Both the position numbers and the translations under genes were made by a program. Shown here piece by piece: positions 34,671 through 45,311 of a stretch of DNA of 64,000 bases (its first letter is position 1; every line of letters starts with the position of its first letter). Under the pieces are notes generated by a model that worked only from the letters and a program-made list of their open reading frames with translations, made no database searches and was not told the DNA's origin. This DNA comes from Craterostigma plantagineum (taxonomy: Eukaryota; Streptophyta; Magnoliopsida; Lamiales; Linderniaceae): the NCBI GenBank assembly GCA_027422505.1, contig JAPQWV010000017.1, forward strand, positions 15,873,501-15,937,500, in the 5' to 3' direction.

Positions 34671-35477
34671 TGCTGATTGTTGTTTGGGTCCTCTTGTTGT
34701 TTTCCCTCGTTTTCTTTGCTTCGTGGTGTGGGCTCTTTGTTTTATGTGCAGGTTGCGAATCCTTTGGGATGGACTGGAGTGAGCTGATCAAAAGGAGGCG
34801 GGGCAGGTAACGACTCCCCATGGACCTTTGTCATTTCTCATCCCTTCTCTTACTTTTGCTTTGGTTTTCCTTTTCCTTTTCTTCCCCGTGCCCTCTGGTT
34901 TCTTGCTCTGTTGGTTTTTGTAGTTGTTGCTCTTTTTGTCGACCTTCGTGGCATCCTTATGCTATGTTGGAGGGATTGGCTCCCTCGACTGCTGGCCCTG
35001 GTTTGGATGCTGTCCCACGCGTTTGGTTGGCCTTTGCGGTGCTGGTTTCCTTGCTGGTTTCCTACTTGCCTTTGGATTATAGGAGGTGGCGTGAAAATGC
35101 CCGCCGACTAGCCTTGCGGATGACCCCTATCCCTGCCTGAAGCGTTTCATTCGTGTTTGTGCCTTCAGTTTCTATGCCTTCTGGCGCTGTTTTGGCACTT
35201 AGCCGGGCTCCCCTGCTGGTACTACATCTAGTGCCAGAAACCTGTTGTTGGAAGTGGTTCCTCGACGCCTATATAGCCCTGTTATGTTTGTTCCATGTTG
35301 TTCTTTTTGGCTTTGGTCTTTTTGGGACCTGGTAGGTTGTCTGGGCTGCCTTGTCTTTGGTGCCGGATGGTCGCTTGTTTACATTACCGTTTGGTGCGTC
35401 ATGAGCGATATCATGTACGCTGCTCTGTAACTCCTGTTTTTCCATTTAGTTTAGTGACACTTTCCAAAAAAAAAAAA
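34671..35477 (+). mobile_element. LINE 3' UTR and poly(A)
   Basis: About 790 bases rich in T and C, ending CACTTTCC plus 12 A residues (35466-35477). It contains CTGCTGGTACTACATCTAGT and TTTGGTGCGTCATGAGCGAT, both of which recur in the fragment at 50101-50393. The open frames here have no domains and follow the pyrimidine-rich composition. Confidence 0.85.
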
Positions 35478-35563
35478 CTAACATGCCAGGCTGGTTCTCT
35501 TGGCTTTTGAGCGGCAGTACATGGACAGTCTACAGAATCTAAAGCCTACGCTCTTATACCACC
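35478..35563 (-). promoter_or_regulatory. Gypsy leader with PBS (minus strand)
   Basis: The minus strand reads TGGTATAAGAGC at 35561-35550 (PBS with one change from TGGTATCAGAGC), then TTCTGTAGACTGTCCATG and CGCTCAAAAG. These match the leader after the 5' LTR at 25264-25320. It belongs to the LTR starting at 35564. Confidence 0.85.
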
Positions 35564-36180
35564 TGTAACGATCCTCATTTTCTAAGTAAGGATAGTGGCG
35601 GATTTCCGCAACGTAAGCCGCGGAAGGCCCGTCTAACAATAGTCTAACGGAAGCTTACACTTGCAGCATTTTGACGATCACGCAACTGCCCTGCTAGGTC
35701 GCTCTTTCGTAAGCGGTAGCCTACGCGGACAGCATTTTGACGATCACGCAACTGCGCTGTCAGGTCGCTCCCTCCGCTGAAATATAATCACGACGGTTTT
35801 GCACCTCGGGACGTTCATGCCCGAGTGGACAGATCAATCACGCATGTTTGCCGTCAGGTGTCATATGAGTACTAACCTCGACTCCTCAACGAGTCATAAA
35901 ATATCTCGAACTACCCCGCTCATCGGTACGTCAAATTATTACCGTCTCAACACGGTAAAAGTATTTCCCAACCTGATATGATATGCACGTGCCATGCATA
36001 TAATATGATGATATATGAAATATCTGTAAAACATGTAAATCACGTAATGCACTGAATCACATAAGAGCACATAAATCAGGTAGGTGTTTACGCGTTGTAG
36101 ATGAATGATTCACCTACCTGTCCTCCTGATAAAAATTACTCATGTAATCTGGTAATGTCTCTATGCTTCGAACCTCTTAG
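35564..36180 (-). mobile_element. Gypsy-type 5' LTR fragment (minus strand)
   Basis: The minus-strand end reads GGATCGTTACA at 35564. Going inward, CGGATTTCCGCAACG, GCCGCGGAAGG and CACCTACCTGTCCTCC match the LTRs at 19118 and 45312. Similarity is lost around 36150-36290, where a plus-strand LTR tail takes over. Confidence 0.75.
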
Positions 36181-36289
36181 CACGAAAATATTTATCTTAT
36201 AAGTATATTTGTTAAGTCATGTCAGACTAAAGGTTTACGCCATTAATAGGAATAGAGTTATTTCATAATATAGTTTATTGCTACTGAAT

Positions 36290-36660
36290 TCATGTTACGA
36301 TCATACTCTGAATAATTGTTTCAGTGTTGTAGGTATCTAACAGGCTACATAGAAAGCATCCACATACGAAAGCATCCACATACGAAAGCATGGATTCAAT
36401 GTTGGTCGGCTACACTCTCATCCTACTTCCCACAGTTCATCATTTGCATATAGTTTAAGGAACACTAGTAAGTTTGTACGAAGTTAAAATGAGTATGTTG
36501 TGTACACATATGTATATTATGAATGAAAGTGATTAGACTAGATGTACGCTCCCGTTATGTTTGAAAGGAATGGTTATGAAAGAAAAAGGAAAAGCAAAAA
36601 ATTTTATGTGAAAAATGTGGTAGCTGCGCAAATAAAGGAAAACGGAAATGGGGCGCTACA
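36290..36660 (+). mobile_element. LTR 3' tail fragment (plus strand)
   Basis: Resembles the terminal part of the long LTRs (GTTGTAGGTATC like GTTGTAGGTACAT) and ends GGGGCGCTACA. It has a direct repeat of CATCCACATACGAAAG at 36358-36390. The left boundary is approximate. Confidence 0.5.
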
Positions 36661-38555
36661 GATAGTGTTTCCAGTTTTACTAAGGTCGTGAAGTATGGAT
36701 TTGACGAACCCTAACTCGTGAATCATCAAGGAAATGGGCTTCACGAATTCTAAAAGTTTCAAGTGAATGAATTCGTGAAGTAAGGGTGAGAGAATTGAAC
36801 TTCACGAAGGAGGACATCACGAATTATGTGGAATTAAACTTGGCGAACTAGACTTCACGAAAAGGACGGGAGTTTAAAGCATTTCACGGGTTATAAATCT
36901 CACAAACCCTAGAGGTTCGCGAACTCGATAGGAAATGTTAGACTTCGCGAAAGTAGACTTGGCGAATCTAAGCTTGGCGAACTGTAAGTGACATAACAAA
37001 CTTCACGAATTAAAGGGAAATTAACTTCACGAATTGGAGTTTATGGAGTTCGCGAAGTAGATGAGGAAAGGATAGAGTTCGGGAAGTGTGGACTTTGCGA
37101 ATAAAGGAGTTCGTGAAGTGTGTGTGTATACTTCTTGAATCAAGCTAACTTCGCGAATTAGGTGTCGTGTAATGAAGTTTGCGAAACTAATAGGGACTTC
37201 GCGAATTAAGGGACTTCGAATCATTTCACGGGTTACTTCACGAATTAGGAAATTAGGAAGTGTTAATGTCGCAAATTGTGTAACCTAGTAAACTAGACTT
37301 CGCGAATAGTTTACGAACTTAGAATAAGGGACGAGGGTAGTTCACGAACCTTAGGGAGTTCACATGTTATGAGGATTGTGAAGTGGTTTCACGAATTAAT
37401 TTAGTTTGGCGAATTCCTTTTGAAATAGCTACCTTTCCAATATAATATTTCAATACTTAGGGAATTCGAGAATTAGGTAGTTAAATAAATTAAATAGTAC
37501 GCTGACACTATAACTTTGTGCTTAAGGTCAGGAATTAAGGATTTCACAGGATCACTAGCAAATAGTTCGCAGACGACAGGTAAGTGGGAATTTCATTACA
37601 ACACATAAAATGAGTTATGTGTACATGTTTTACGTGACTATCTTCTTCTATGAAATTACGTGAATTATCTGTTATGTGAAGTAACACAATAAGCATTTTT
37701 GTACTGTTCACGTACGCCTTATCATATGCATTGCATGGGTCACACGAGATTTATGAGATGTGAGTATGCATAGTGTATGATCACCTGTGTGCGATAAATA
37801 TTTGTCGATATGGGCATTTGATGTCGACTCGAGGTCTAGTCAGAGCAACTTCTACAGAAGAACCATGACGAGATGCAAGCAGTCGAATATATGTATTTGA
37901 ATATTGAATGTAGCGGGAAGAAGCGGTTGGCTTGAATCGCCCGGTAAATAGCAACCGAGTTAACTGGTGTGGGCACAGCTGGTGACCAGGAAAGGCAATC
38001 ACTAGATAGAATGGCCACCAGTAAACGGCAACCTGGGGGAAAACCCTAGTGTGGGCCCAGCTGGAGTAGACCAACTATCGTATTTTATTCAGATTGAATT
38101 TGAGCTCAGAATGGTGCGCGAACAAGTTAGCTGAGGGCCCTGAATGAGAATGAAAATGAGAACGAGATACGAGGATTAGAAAGTATTGGCGCGGATGCCT
38201 TTGCGAATTATGACACATACACGGCATGCATATTCTTATGAGTTGTAGGTTCACGCGATCACTATACGTTATCTTTCTGATGGCGAGGCCAAACTTTTGA
38301 AGCTTCCGGAGACTTTTGAGGGTGGAAATGTGTACGTGGATGTGACCTGTGAGGCGGGTGCTAGAGTTTTCTTTTGCTGCGTCTATGTACCTATCCTATG
38401 TAATTAGTGTTGGGACAATATTTTGATTGTACAGAATGATTTCCTTTATATAAAAAGAAAAATTTTATACGTGTTTTCGAATAACTTAACTATTACACCT
38501 TAGATAGTCACGCGAATTAGGAGTAAGATAAGTAGTAGAAGGCGGGCGCCACACA
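36661..38555 (+). mobile_element. Long LTR fragment of the 2232/28919 family, 5' truncated
   Basis: After the motif array it follows the same order as 2232-5238: ATTTCATTACAACACATAA, GATATGGGCATTTGATGTCG, then GGTGGAAATGTGTACGTGG and the end ATACGTGTTTTCGAAT...GCGGGCGCCACACA. It lacks the family start (TGTAGCACC). A copia integrase fragment abuts its end. Confidence 0.72.
36690..37440. repeat. TTCACGAA/TTCGTGAA array (decayed form of TTCGCGAA)
   Basis: The array sits where the 2232 and 28919 copies have theirs, but most units read TTCACGAA or TTCGTGAA, each one C-to-T or G-to-A step at a CpG away from TTCGCGAA. A few units keep TTCGCGAA. Confidence 0.8.
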
Positions 38556-38802
38556 TGGAATCCTCAGGATACCCGACAAAATCACAGCCTTCAATTTCAG
38601 TTTATTTATGTTGAGCTTTTACACGAATGCGGGGCAACCCCAAATTCTGTGATTCAAGCTCGGTTTTCGTCCTGTCCATATCTGATATGGAATACGATCG
38701 ACAGACTTTGTAGGACATCTATTCAGAATGTGTGCCGCTATCAACAGGGCATAACCCCACAATGATATGGGCAGGTTTGTATAGCTCCGCATGGATCGAA
38801 CC
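38556..38802 (-). pseudogene. Copia integrase C-terminal fragment
   Basis: The minus strand reads LPISLWGYALLIAAHILNR, SVDRIPYQIWTGRKPS and IWGCPAFV, the conserved end of the copia integrase core. One stop occurs before KLNINKLKLKAVILSGYP. It is bounded by LTR sequence on both sides. It differs from the Sirevirus-like copies elsewhere in the window and looks closer to other copia lineages. Confidence 0.88.
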
Positions 38803-39152
38803 TGTTAGGTCCTCATTTGTCAACTCTATGATCCTAAACTCGAATTCAGAAGTTTGCGATCAGAATTTTCAACTTTACCTCACGATCGAAAACTTTCTCT
38901 TGCGAGCTCGAGAGAGAATTTCGTCTAGTGTGAGAAGATTGCTTGTGTTTCTCTCTGTAGAAATTGAATTGCAAGCCTTTCGGATCATTTTCTAAATCTT
39001 CTTATTAATCACAATGTTAGTACATCTATTTTTACCAAACATACTTGATATAAATAGCAAGTAAGTCCTAAAGTAAGGACAAATACAATAAAAGCCCTAA
39101 TCTACGAAGACAGCTAATAAATCAAAGCACAATTTGGAAATAGTATTCTACA
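38803..39152 (-). mobile_element. Copia 3' LTR (minus strand)
   Basis: The minus strand starts TGTAGAATACTATTTCC at 39152, directly after the polypurine tract, and ends GAGGACCTAACA at 38803. Length 350 bases. A TATTTATATCAAG promoter-like tract lies near 39050. It is inserted in copia integrase sequence (38556-38802). The plus-strand open frame at 38732 is a shadow. Confidence 0.85.
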
Positions 39153-39165
39153 TTCTCCCCCTTTG
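39153..39165 (-). promoter_or_regulatory. Polypurine tract of copia element
   Basis: The minus strand reads CAAAGGGGGAGAA immediately before the LTR start. This is a typical plant copia plus-strand primer. Confidence 0.88.
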
Positions 39166-39305
39166 TGCTTGATTTGCTTCCGTGCTGTCTGTCCTCGTCG
39201 GGCATAGTACGATCTGCGCAAGCCCAGCGCATGCTCATAATTTCTGAGTGTATTCCTCAGCTCTAGGCGCTCCTCGATATCTTTCAGTAATCCCATCAGG
39301 AGCGG

Positions 39306-42300
39306 CTATTCTCTCACGAACCAATGAATCCTCAGCATCGTCTCTCGGTTGATTTCTTCCAACCTATGCTCTATATTCTTCCTGATGACCTTGAGCGTCC
39401 CATCACAGAACTTGTGGATTTCAGTCTTTAGCATAAACATGGTCTTCTCAGCGATTGGATTGTGGTAGAAGATGCCTAAGACTGAGCTGATGTGCACGTG
39501 ATTGTCGGGAAGCACTTCGATCTCAGGTCCTTTGTTGAGCGGGGTGGTCATGTTGACCTTCTTCATGTTGCCAGAGACATCTGAAGGTCGTGTACGGCGA
39601 AGTACTTGTCGCATCATGAACCGGTAGATTCCCTCGAGTCCTTCCTTCTTGATGAAGCCTTGAGGACCTTTTTACTTCTCTACATGCAGCTTGTAGAGGT
39701 TGTACACCTCCTCAGCCGGGAGATACGGCAGGTGGCTCTAGCTCAGTTCTTCTCGAGTTCTTTCTACTCGCTCGATGGCGTAGTAAGGTATTGGAAGTCC
39801 TCCTTTAGCACAGAAGACGCTGAGTAACTGACAGATTGGGGAGAGACTCTTATAATGACTCTTGGCTTGTTCCTTAGTCATCACCATTCTCACGTCCGGT
39901 CCAAGGTGGGTCAGCATCCAGAGGTACATCATTCTCTTCTACTGATCCCAGTGAGAGATCCCTCTAAGCTCGAACTCATTCGACTTCTTGACGTTGTCCG
40001 GTGACCTCCAAATGTGTTCACGAACTTCTTCAAGGAAAGGGATTTCAATACGAATATTTTCCCATGGCGTGTCGATCCGAACGAATCCTGACATTTGTCT
40101 CGTTGGAGAACTCGCTCGTTGTGCAATCAACTCTGGAAGCCTTGGGGGATCTTGTTCATGATTTTCCCCTTCCTGAAGTTCTTCGTCTTCTATCAGCACG
40201 AGGTCCACCGAAGCTTGTTGTAAGAAGTGTCAAACGTCGTTGAGCCGTTGTCTCTGATGCTCATCGGGCATGCAATGGGTCATCCACTGTCCTTCGAAGA
40301 TGTACTTGTCGAGGAACTCGTGTGGGTTGACACCATGTCCTGACGGTCCCGGATGGTCTTGAGCAACTGAGGGAGTAGCCTGGGTCTGCGCCAGAGCTAC
40401 GAGCATGGGGGCACTTGCTTCTTCTTTCGGAAGCAAGGGACTTGTCAGAGTCGTTGGTGTGGGTGGAGGCATCCTTATGTGGAAGGTTGGTGAGTCGATT
40501 TGGGTTGTATGAGTGGTGCGGTGCGTGGTGGTTGTTTGGGTAGTAGGTTGTGAGGTTTCACCGGCTCCAGTGCTTGTCTGTGTCGCGCCCGAGCTTCGTC
40601 CTTGACTTCTAATCATTATCCTTGGAGCGGGAGCCTTGACCACGACAAGTGTCGGTCGGGCCAGGACGATCGACGAGACGGCGGAAGAGGTCTTTTTGTT
40701 CCGACGTTCGAGTAGTCAGCTCTAATAGGCGGGCGACTAGGATGGAGTGCAGGTATGGTGGCAAGGTTTATGAGGTTGTGTGTGAGGATCGGTGTGGCGA
40801 ATGGTGTGGATTGTGTGGGTTGAGGTGGGGTGAGAGAGCTGCCTGAACTCTTTCTTCGGTCACGAACTGGACGGACGCCTCCGTCGTTGAAGGACCAGGA
40901 TGACAGATGTCGCCTGTTGACAACCCTTGAGCAGACACCGGCTCCTCAGGCTGGCTCGTAGTCACTTGAGGTTGTGACTGTTCGAGACTTCCACCCAATC
41001 CTTGAGGTGAATCACGAGGATTCTCCTCTATAGGTATTGCAGCACGTTCTATTTGAACCTACGAACCAGACACGGGGAAGATCGTGCTGCGGCTCAAGAT
41101 TGAGCGATGAAGTGTCCTCAGCACTTTGAATGATAACTGGCACCATGTCTGATGTGGTGGTGACGGTTGTGAAGAAAGAGTCTAGTTGTATGCTTGGTCT
41201 TCGTGGAGTCCGTCTTATCGGTTGAATCTCCTCATCGGACTCTGTGTTGGATGAGGTGGCTGTGTGAGAAGAAAGTTCACGTTCAACGTCCTCATGAGCC
41301 TGTTCCGTCATCGATGGAAGTGAGCTTTGCCCAGTTTCTACCTCGGCTGTGCTTCTTGTTGAACAACCTCCTCAAAGGGCCCTTCGAACACGCCTACATG
41401 GATGGGCACTTCCACTTGGAGCTCCTGATTTTGTTTTTCAGCTTCCATTTCTAGAGCTACCTCGTCGATCATAGTGATATCAAGGTCTGGCAGCTGAGTT
41501 TCTTGGACTGGAGGCTGATGCTCAAGCTCCTGGGCCACTGCATCGATCATCGTGTCCTCAGGTCTCCGTTGTTGTTGAGGGCTGACTCCGAAATCTGTCG
41601 GGGGCCCTCTGATCATCTGTTCCGTCAGATGATTCTCCCGGTAGTATCTTTGGTATTCGGCTCCCGAGGGGTCGGCGAGCCTCAGCAACTCGAACGGAAT
41701 GGCCATGGATGGCTGATCCAAATCCATTAGCTTCGGTTGTGGAAGAACTTGAGCCGCGGTGGTTGGTAATTCCCTCCCGGAGGTAGACGAGGGTGTTCTG
41801 CTCGTACATCTCCATATTTTGTTTAATGACGACGGAGAACCACCGAGCACACGTCACATTCTTTGAGCGTTTGTTTTCCTTCTGCCTGATCTGCTCTGCT
41901 AGATCATTCCAGATCAGTCGAGCGAAATCTTAATTCCGCGAGAAGGCGATTCCGTGGAAGATGCGGAGAATGTTGTCATTGCCTTTGTCGAAGCCGGCGT
42001 GCTTTGGTGATAGACACTTGTTGATGATGCCATAAAGTGTCTTCCAAGGATGTGGGATCCCGTTGCTCTGAACTTGAGCTAGTTTGGTCAACGGAGGACG
42101 GCATCCCATATGAAGAAAGTCTTGCACCAGCTCCGCATCAGCGGGAGGGTCGTAATTTTGGCTGAAAGGAAGGTCGAGGAGAAGCCTGAAGTCATTCTTG
42201 TTCATGCAGATGTGCCTCGTCCCTACACCCGTCATGAAATTGTACGTCCCGTCCATGATGAGGCTCTTGATCATCCCTCAAAATGTTGGAGGTAAACCAT

Positions 42301-42474
42301 CGGCACTGAGGCCGTCACCGTTAGAGCATGCCATAGGGGATGACCTTGTATTATTGACACCATGATCTCGTCCGGACACCTGAAGGTGGTCAGGTCGAGT
42401 TGGAAATTGGTGTCGTGGACATTGAGGTACATGGCCTTCTCATATATGTGGTTGTACGTTGGATAATGATCCAT
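39306..42474 (-). pseudogene. Retroelement accessory ORF in envelope position (ORF-A)
   Basis: Starts at an ATG at 42474 (MDHYPTYNHIYEKAMYLN) and runs toward the 3' LTR through several frames. The first third has LDLTTFRCPDEIMVSIIQGH, LRLLLDLPFS-like sequence, IPHPWKTLYGIINKCLS and LRIFHGIAF, then LIWNDLAEQI. I recognise this pattern from plant retroelement accessory proteins (PHPW...L..I.N.CL..K). The middle is low-complexity Pro/Thr/Gln/Glu. The C-terminal part (EHRLEEINRETMLRI) looks coiled coil. Frameshifts fall near 42272 and 41850, with a stop at about 41930. It occupies the envelope position between pol and the 3' LTR, though pol is not attached here. Function is unknown; no transmembrane segment is obvious. 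Confidence 0.6.
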
Positions 42475-43049
42475 GTGAAATACAATTAGAAAGAGTAAAT
42501 CATTAGTTCAGATTTTAACTTGAGTCGAAATTTACATCAAACCATAATAATCTATCATAACATAGCATTTTGATGAATTTAGATTTTGAAATATGTAACG
42601 TGCACATAGGACATGAAGTGAATATTCAAGATATTAAAATATTTCGACGTTTATGTATAAGGCATATGCAAGTTCAAAAAGAATTCTAAGTGTTTAACTC
42701 CACTATTCACTCCGTGAAGTTTGTCGTGCGAGAAATGAGTTCAATTTAATCTCCTACGTGCAAATTTCAAATTCAAATCTCCGTTTAATTTTGCAATCGA
42801 AAGTTTTATTTACTAAGTTTCGCTACAGTAGAAAAGACTTAGAGAAATTTTCTAAGTGTTAAAATATAAGACGTCAACCGAGAAATTTTACGATCGAGAA
42901 AAAGTTTTCTTGTAAATTTACGATTGAGAAAATTAACTTCTGTGTAAATTTACCATCGAGAAATTTTTCGCGCATTAATAAAATTTTCGTCGTGAAAGTT
43001 ATCGAGTGAGAAAGTATTTCGATTTTAGAAGAAAGTGAAGGCGAAAGAT
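42475..43049 (-). other. AT-rich leader upstream of ORF-A, no gene
   Basis: On the minus strand this lies between a TATA motif and the ORF-A start. It repeats TTTCTCGAT/TTTCTCACTCGAT-like motifs resembling the leader of the copia element at 54066-54370. I see no PBS in it. Confidence 0.5.
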
Positions 43050-43066
43050 GGGGTATATATAGGCCC
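43050..43066 (-). promoter_or_regulatory. Candidate TATA box upstream of ORF-A
   Basis: The minus strand reads GGGGCCTATATATACCCC, a strong TATA element in a GC-rich setting about 590 bases before the ORF-A start. No LTR end or PBS accompanies it, so its owner is uncertain. Confidence 0.5.
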
Positions 43067-43322
43067 CAGCTTACTGATCTGGGCCCTTGAATTTGACCTG
43101 CATCGACGGATCGAAATGACCCGCGTCGATCAGGGGAAAGGGCGCCAGAACTCCAGCCCAAACCTCCAATCGGCAGTAGCCAATGGCGGCATACCAGCCG
43201 AAGAAATCTCCCATCAAGGCTGGAAGACTTTCCGTAAATTCCCGAATAGATCTATCACCAACTCGAGTATTTCGCCGCTACCAGACCACGTCCAAGATTC
43301 ACATACTCTTTTGGACTATTTG

Positions 43323-43335
43323 AAGGGGGGACTAT
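43323..43335 (+). promoter_or_regulatory. Possible polypurine tract
   Basis: GAAGGGGGGACTAT directly before TGTTACCCCC, the pattern seen before Tat/Ogre-type 3' LTRs. Confidence 0.45.
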
Positions 43336-44080
43336 TGTTACCCCCAGTTTTCACCCCTAACGCGGCAAAATACCCGTTTCGGCCATAACCAACTTAGACA
43401 CCTTCGTATCATCTACCATGACTTAGACACCTTCGTACCGCCTGCCAAAATACCCCTACTGACTGACTGACCTGAGGTCGGGAAGAGTTCCCCTCGAGGT
43501 ATTTTGATCAATAAACTCCTCGAGGAGATTTGAACTCGGGTTATCGGATTCAGAGTTCAATGTTCGAATCGCTAGACTACGAGACGTAGAGGTGGCGTCT
43601 CCTCGAGGATATAGAGATGGGGAACCTGAGAGCTTCCCCACGCGAAAAAGGCCCGAAGCGCTAAGAGGAAGCCGCGTATGGAAGGAGCCCGAAGGGAACT
43701 ACCCCACATGAAAGCCCGAAGCTCCAAGGGGAGGCCACGCACACGAAGCACCCAAAGGGAACTACTCCAATCCAACGCCCTAGGAGGGGAGACCTAGCGA
43801 TATTAGATCGTGGCCTCCGCCAACTTCGCGCACGTGATCACAAAGACGTGGAAGAAACCGCCGAGGGATGCCAAACGTGGGGAATAACCGTCAAATACCA
43901 GGCAGATCCCACACCGCACTGTAAATACTCCAGAAATCCCCACAGTCCAGGTACGTTTTTCTGATAGGAGACCGTTACTCTGCCATTTCTTCATCACATT
44001 ACCTTAAAACGGAACCACCCTCTTGACTAAGGCAAGAGGGCAAACGACCCCCCAAAATTCATCTTGTCCAACCGTTCTCA
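43336..44080 (+). mobile_element. Putative Tat/Ogre-type gypsy LTR
   Basis: Starts TGTTACCCCCAGTTTTCACC after a purine tract. Near its end come CACGTGATC, GCACTGTAAATACTCC and TCTTGACTAAGGCAAGAGG GCAAACGACCCCCC, an order I associate with Tat-lineage LTRs (promoter, then the CTTGACTxxGGCxxxxGAGGGC tract). The right end is not fixed and no duplication is visible. Frames inside (43456-43775 minus) show no domain. Confidence 0.45.
43516..43586 (-). pseudogene. tRNA-Gln(CUG)-like relic
   Basis: The minus strand reads GTAGTCTAGCGATTCGAACA, then TTGAACTCTGAATCCGAT and AACCCGAGTTCAAATCTC. It resembles plant tRNA-Gln in the D arm, the anticodon loop CTCTGAA (anticodon CUG) and the T loop TTCAAAT. Anticodon-stem and T-stem pairs are broken and the acceptor stem does not match, so it is not a working tRNA. 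It could be a tRNA pseudogene or the head of a SINE. B-box-like GAGTTCAAATC remains. Confidence 0.6.
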
Positions 44081-44483
44081 GCCAAGGTGCGCGGCGGAAA
44101 TCAGGCGTGGAAAAGCTCACAAACGTTAATTAGCGCAGATAACCATCAGAGCATCACTGTAACAGAGCATAAGATCACGCATTTCAGTATACAAGCATCA
44201 CAGATATATCCTAAAACCAGAGCAAAAAAGCATCGCATAAGAGCACAAGAGATAAATCATAAGTGCAAATATTATATATAAAGGTTCCACGAACTTCACT
44301 AAACACAACCCACCTTCCAAAACGCGACTCCTACACACTCAGACGACAAAAACACAAAACATCTAAACTTACCTTACTCCCCCTTCATCAAAAAAAGGAA
44401 GAATACCTAAGAACCATACTGGCATAACAGAATAGAAGAAAATATCCCAAGGCAACTAGGATCAGAGCGGAACAGAAGGAGCT
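44081..44483 (-). other. 3' non-coding part of Sirevirus-like copia; purine tract near 44385
   Basis: On the minus strand, after the stop of ORF-B, the sequence passes TTTTTTTGATGAAGGGGGAG (44384-44403), a typical copia polypurine region. No LTR of this element is recognisable afterwards. The interval to 44080 holds no gene. Confidence 0.5.
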
Positions 44484-45311
44484 TACTGGCTTGAGGAAAC
44501 TTCAGAATCAGCGGATTTCGGAAGGGGTTTCTTCATCAACTTGGTAAGCTCGGACAATTTCAGCGTCAGATCAGTGTACTGCTCCTTGATCTTCCTGAAG
44601 CGCTTCTGGTTGTCAGCCTTGATATCGGATATCGCGCGTATCGCTTAAATTCCTTCCTTATTGATGCTGAGTTCATCCGCATAGTCGACGTCCTCGTTAC
44701 TTATAATCGTCGCCTTTCCTTTCGAGGCGGACCTTTTCTGGGCACTTTTCACTGACTTCTTCTCCTTGGCCTTGAACCAACTGCTTTTTGAGTGATGATC
44801 CCCATGCGCTTCAGAGTGATCATCACTACGTGGATGGCCGTGTCTCCCAACGCTGGCGGCAGAACTATACCTTCGCACTCAGAAATGAGTGAGCAATATC
44901 CCGTAGGGCAATGCTTTGTCTCTGCTCTCAAGGGCTTGGATCATGTGCTTCACGATGACATAGCTGAGATTGAACTTGTGGTTCTGAGATATCATGTAGA
45001 CTGCAAAAGTGCTCATGAAGTTCATCTTTGTTCTTTCCAAAAAAAAGTTCATCTTTGTTGAGTAGCCTCTACTCCACAGGGTCATATTGAGCAGCTTGTG
45101 CAGAAATGGGGTAACTGATTTAGGGCTTTGCCGTCAGAGAAATGGGGCTTGCTGCGGGTATTTCAGAGGGTACGAAGGACATCACTGAGGTCGAAATCGT
45201 CAGCGTGGCACCAGTCGTTCATGTTGTAATGACAGAAAGCTTCATCTGGAACTCCTAGCATTGCATTTATCTTCTTAGTGGTCCAATTGAATCTGCATCC
45301 CAACACGTAGG
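44484..45311 (-). pseudogene. Envelope-position ORF-B of Sirevirus-like copia, C-terminal part
   Basis: Continues from 47237 after a solo LTR. The minus strand reads YVLGCRFNWTTKKINAMLGV, then after frameshifts VIVKHMIQALESRDKALPYG and LLTHF. I associate this pattern (…ALPYGMLLT…) with the plant domain Pfam calls putative plant transposon protein. A basic Ser/Lys stretch follows and a coiled-coil tail (FRKIKEQYTDLTLKLSELTK) with stop near 44484. In Sireviruses an ORF after pol is called envelope-like. Its function is unproven. Confidence 0.75.

Noticed and set aside
34820..35510. Several hydrophobic plus-strand frames that look like membrane proteins
   Set aside because: They lie in the T/C-rich LINE 3' UTR. 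The hydrophobicity follows from T-rich codons and the frames overlap in all three phases.
38732..38995. Plus-strand frame of 87 codons
   Set aside because: It runs antisense through the end of a copia integrase fragment and the copia LTR; no domain.
41194..41730. Plus-strand frames of 75-86 codons
   Set aside because: Antisense shadows of ORF-A, which has the more plausible protein pattern.
43516..43586. A functional tRNA-Gln gene
   Set aside because: Anticodon and T stems are mismatched and no acceptor stem forms.
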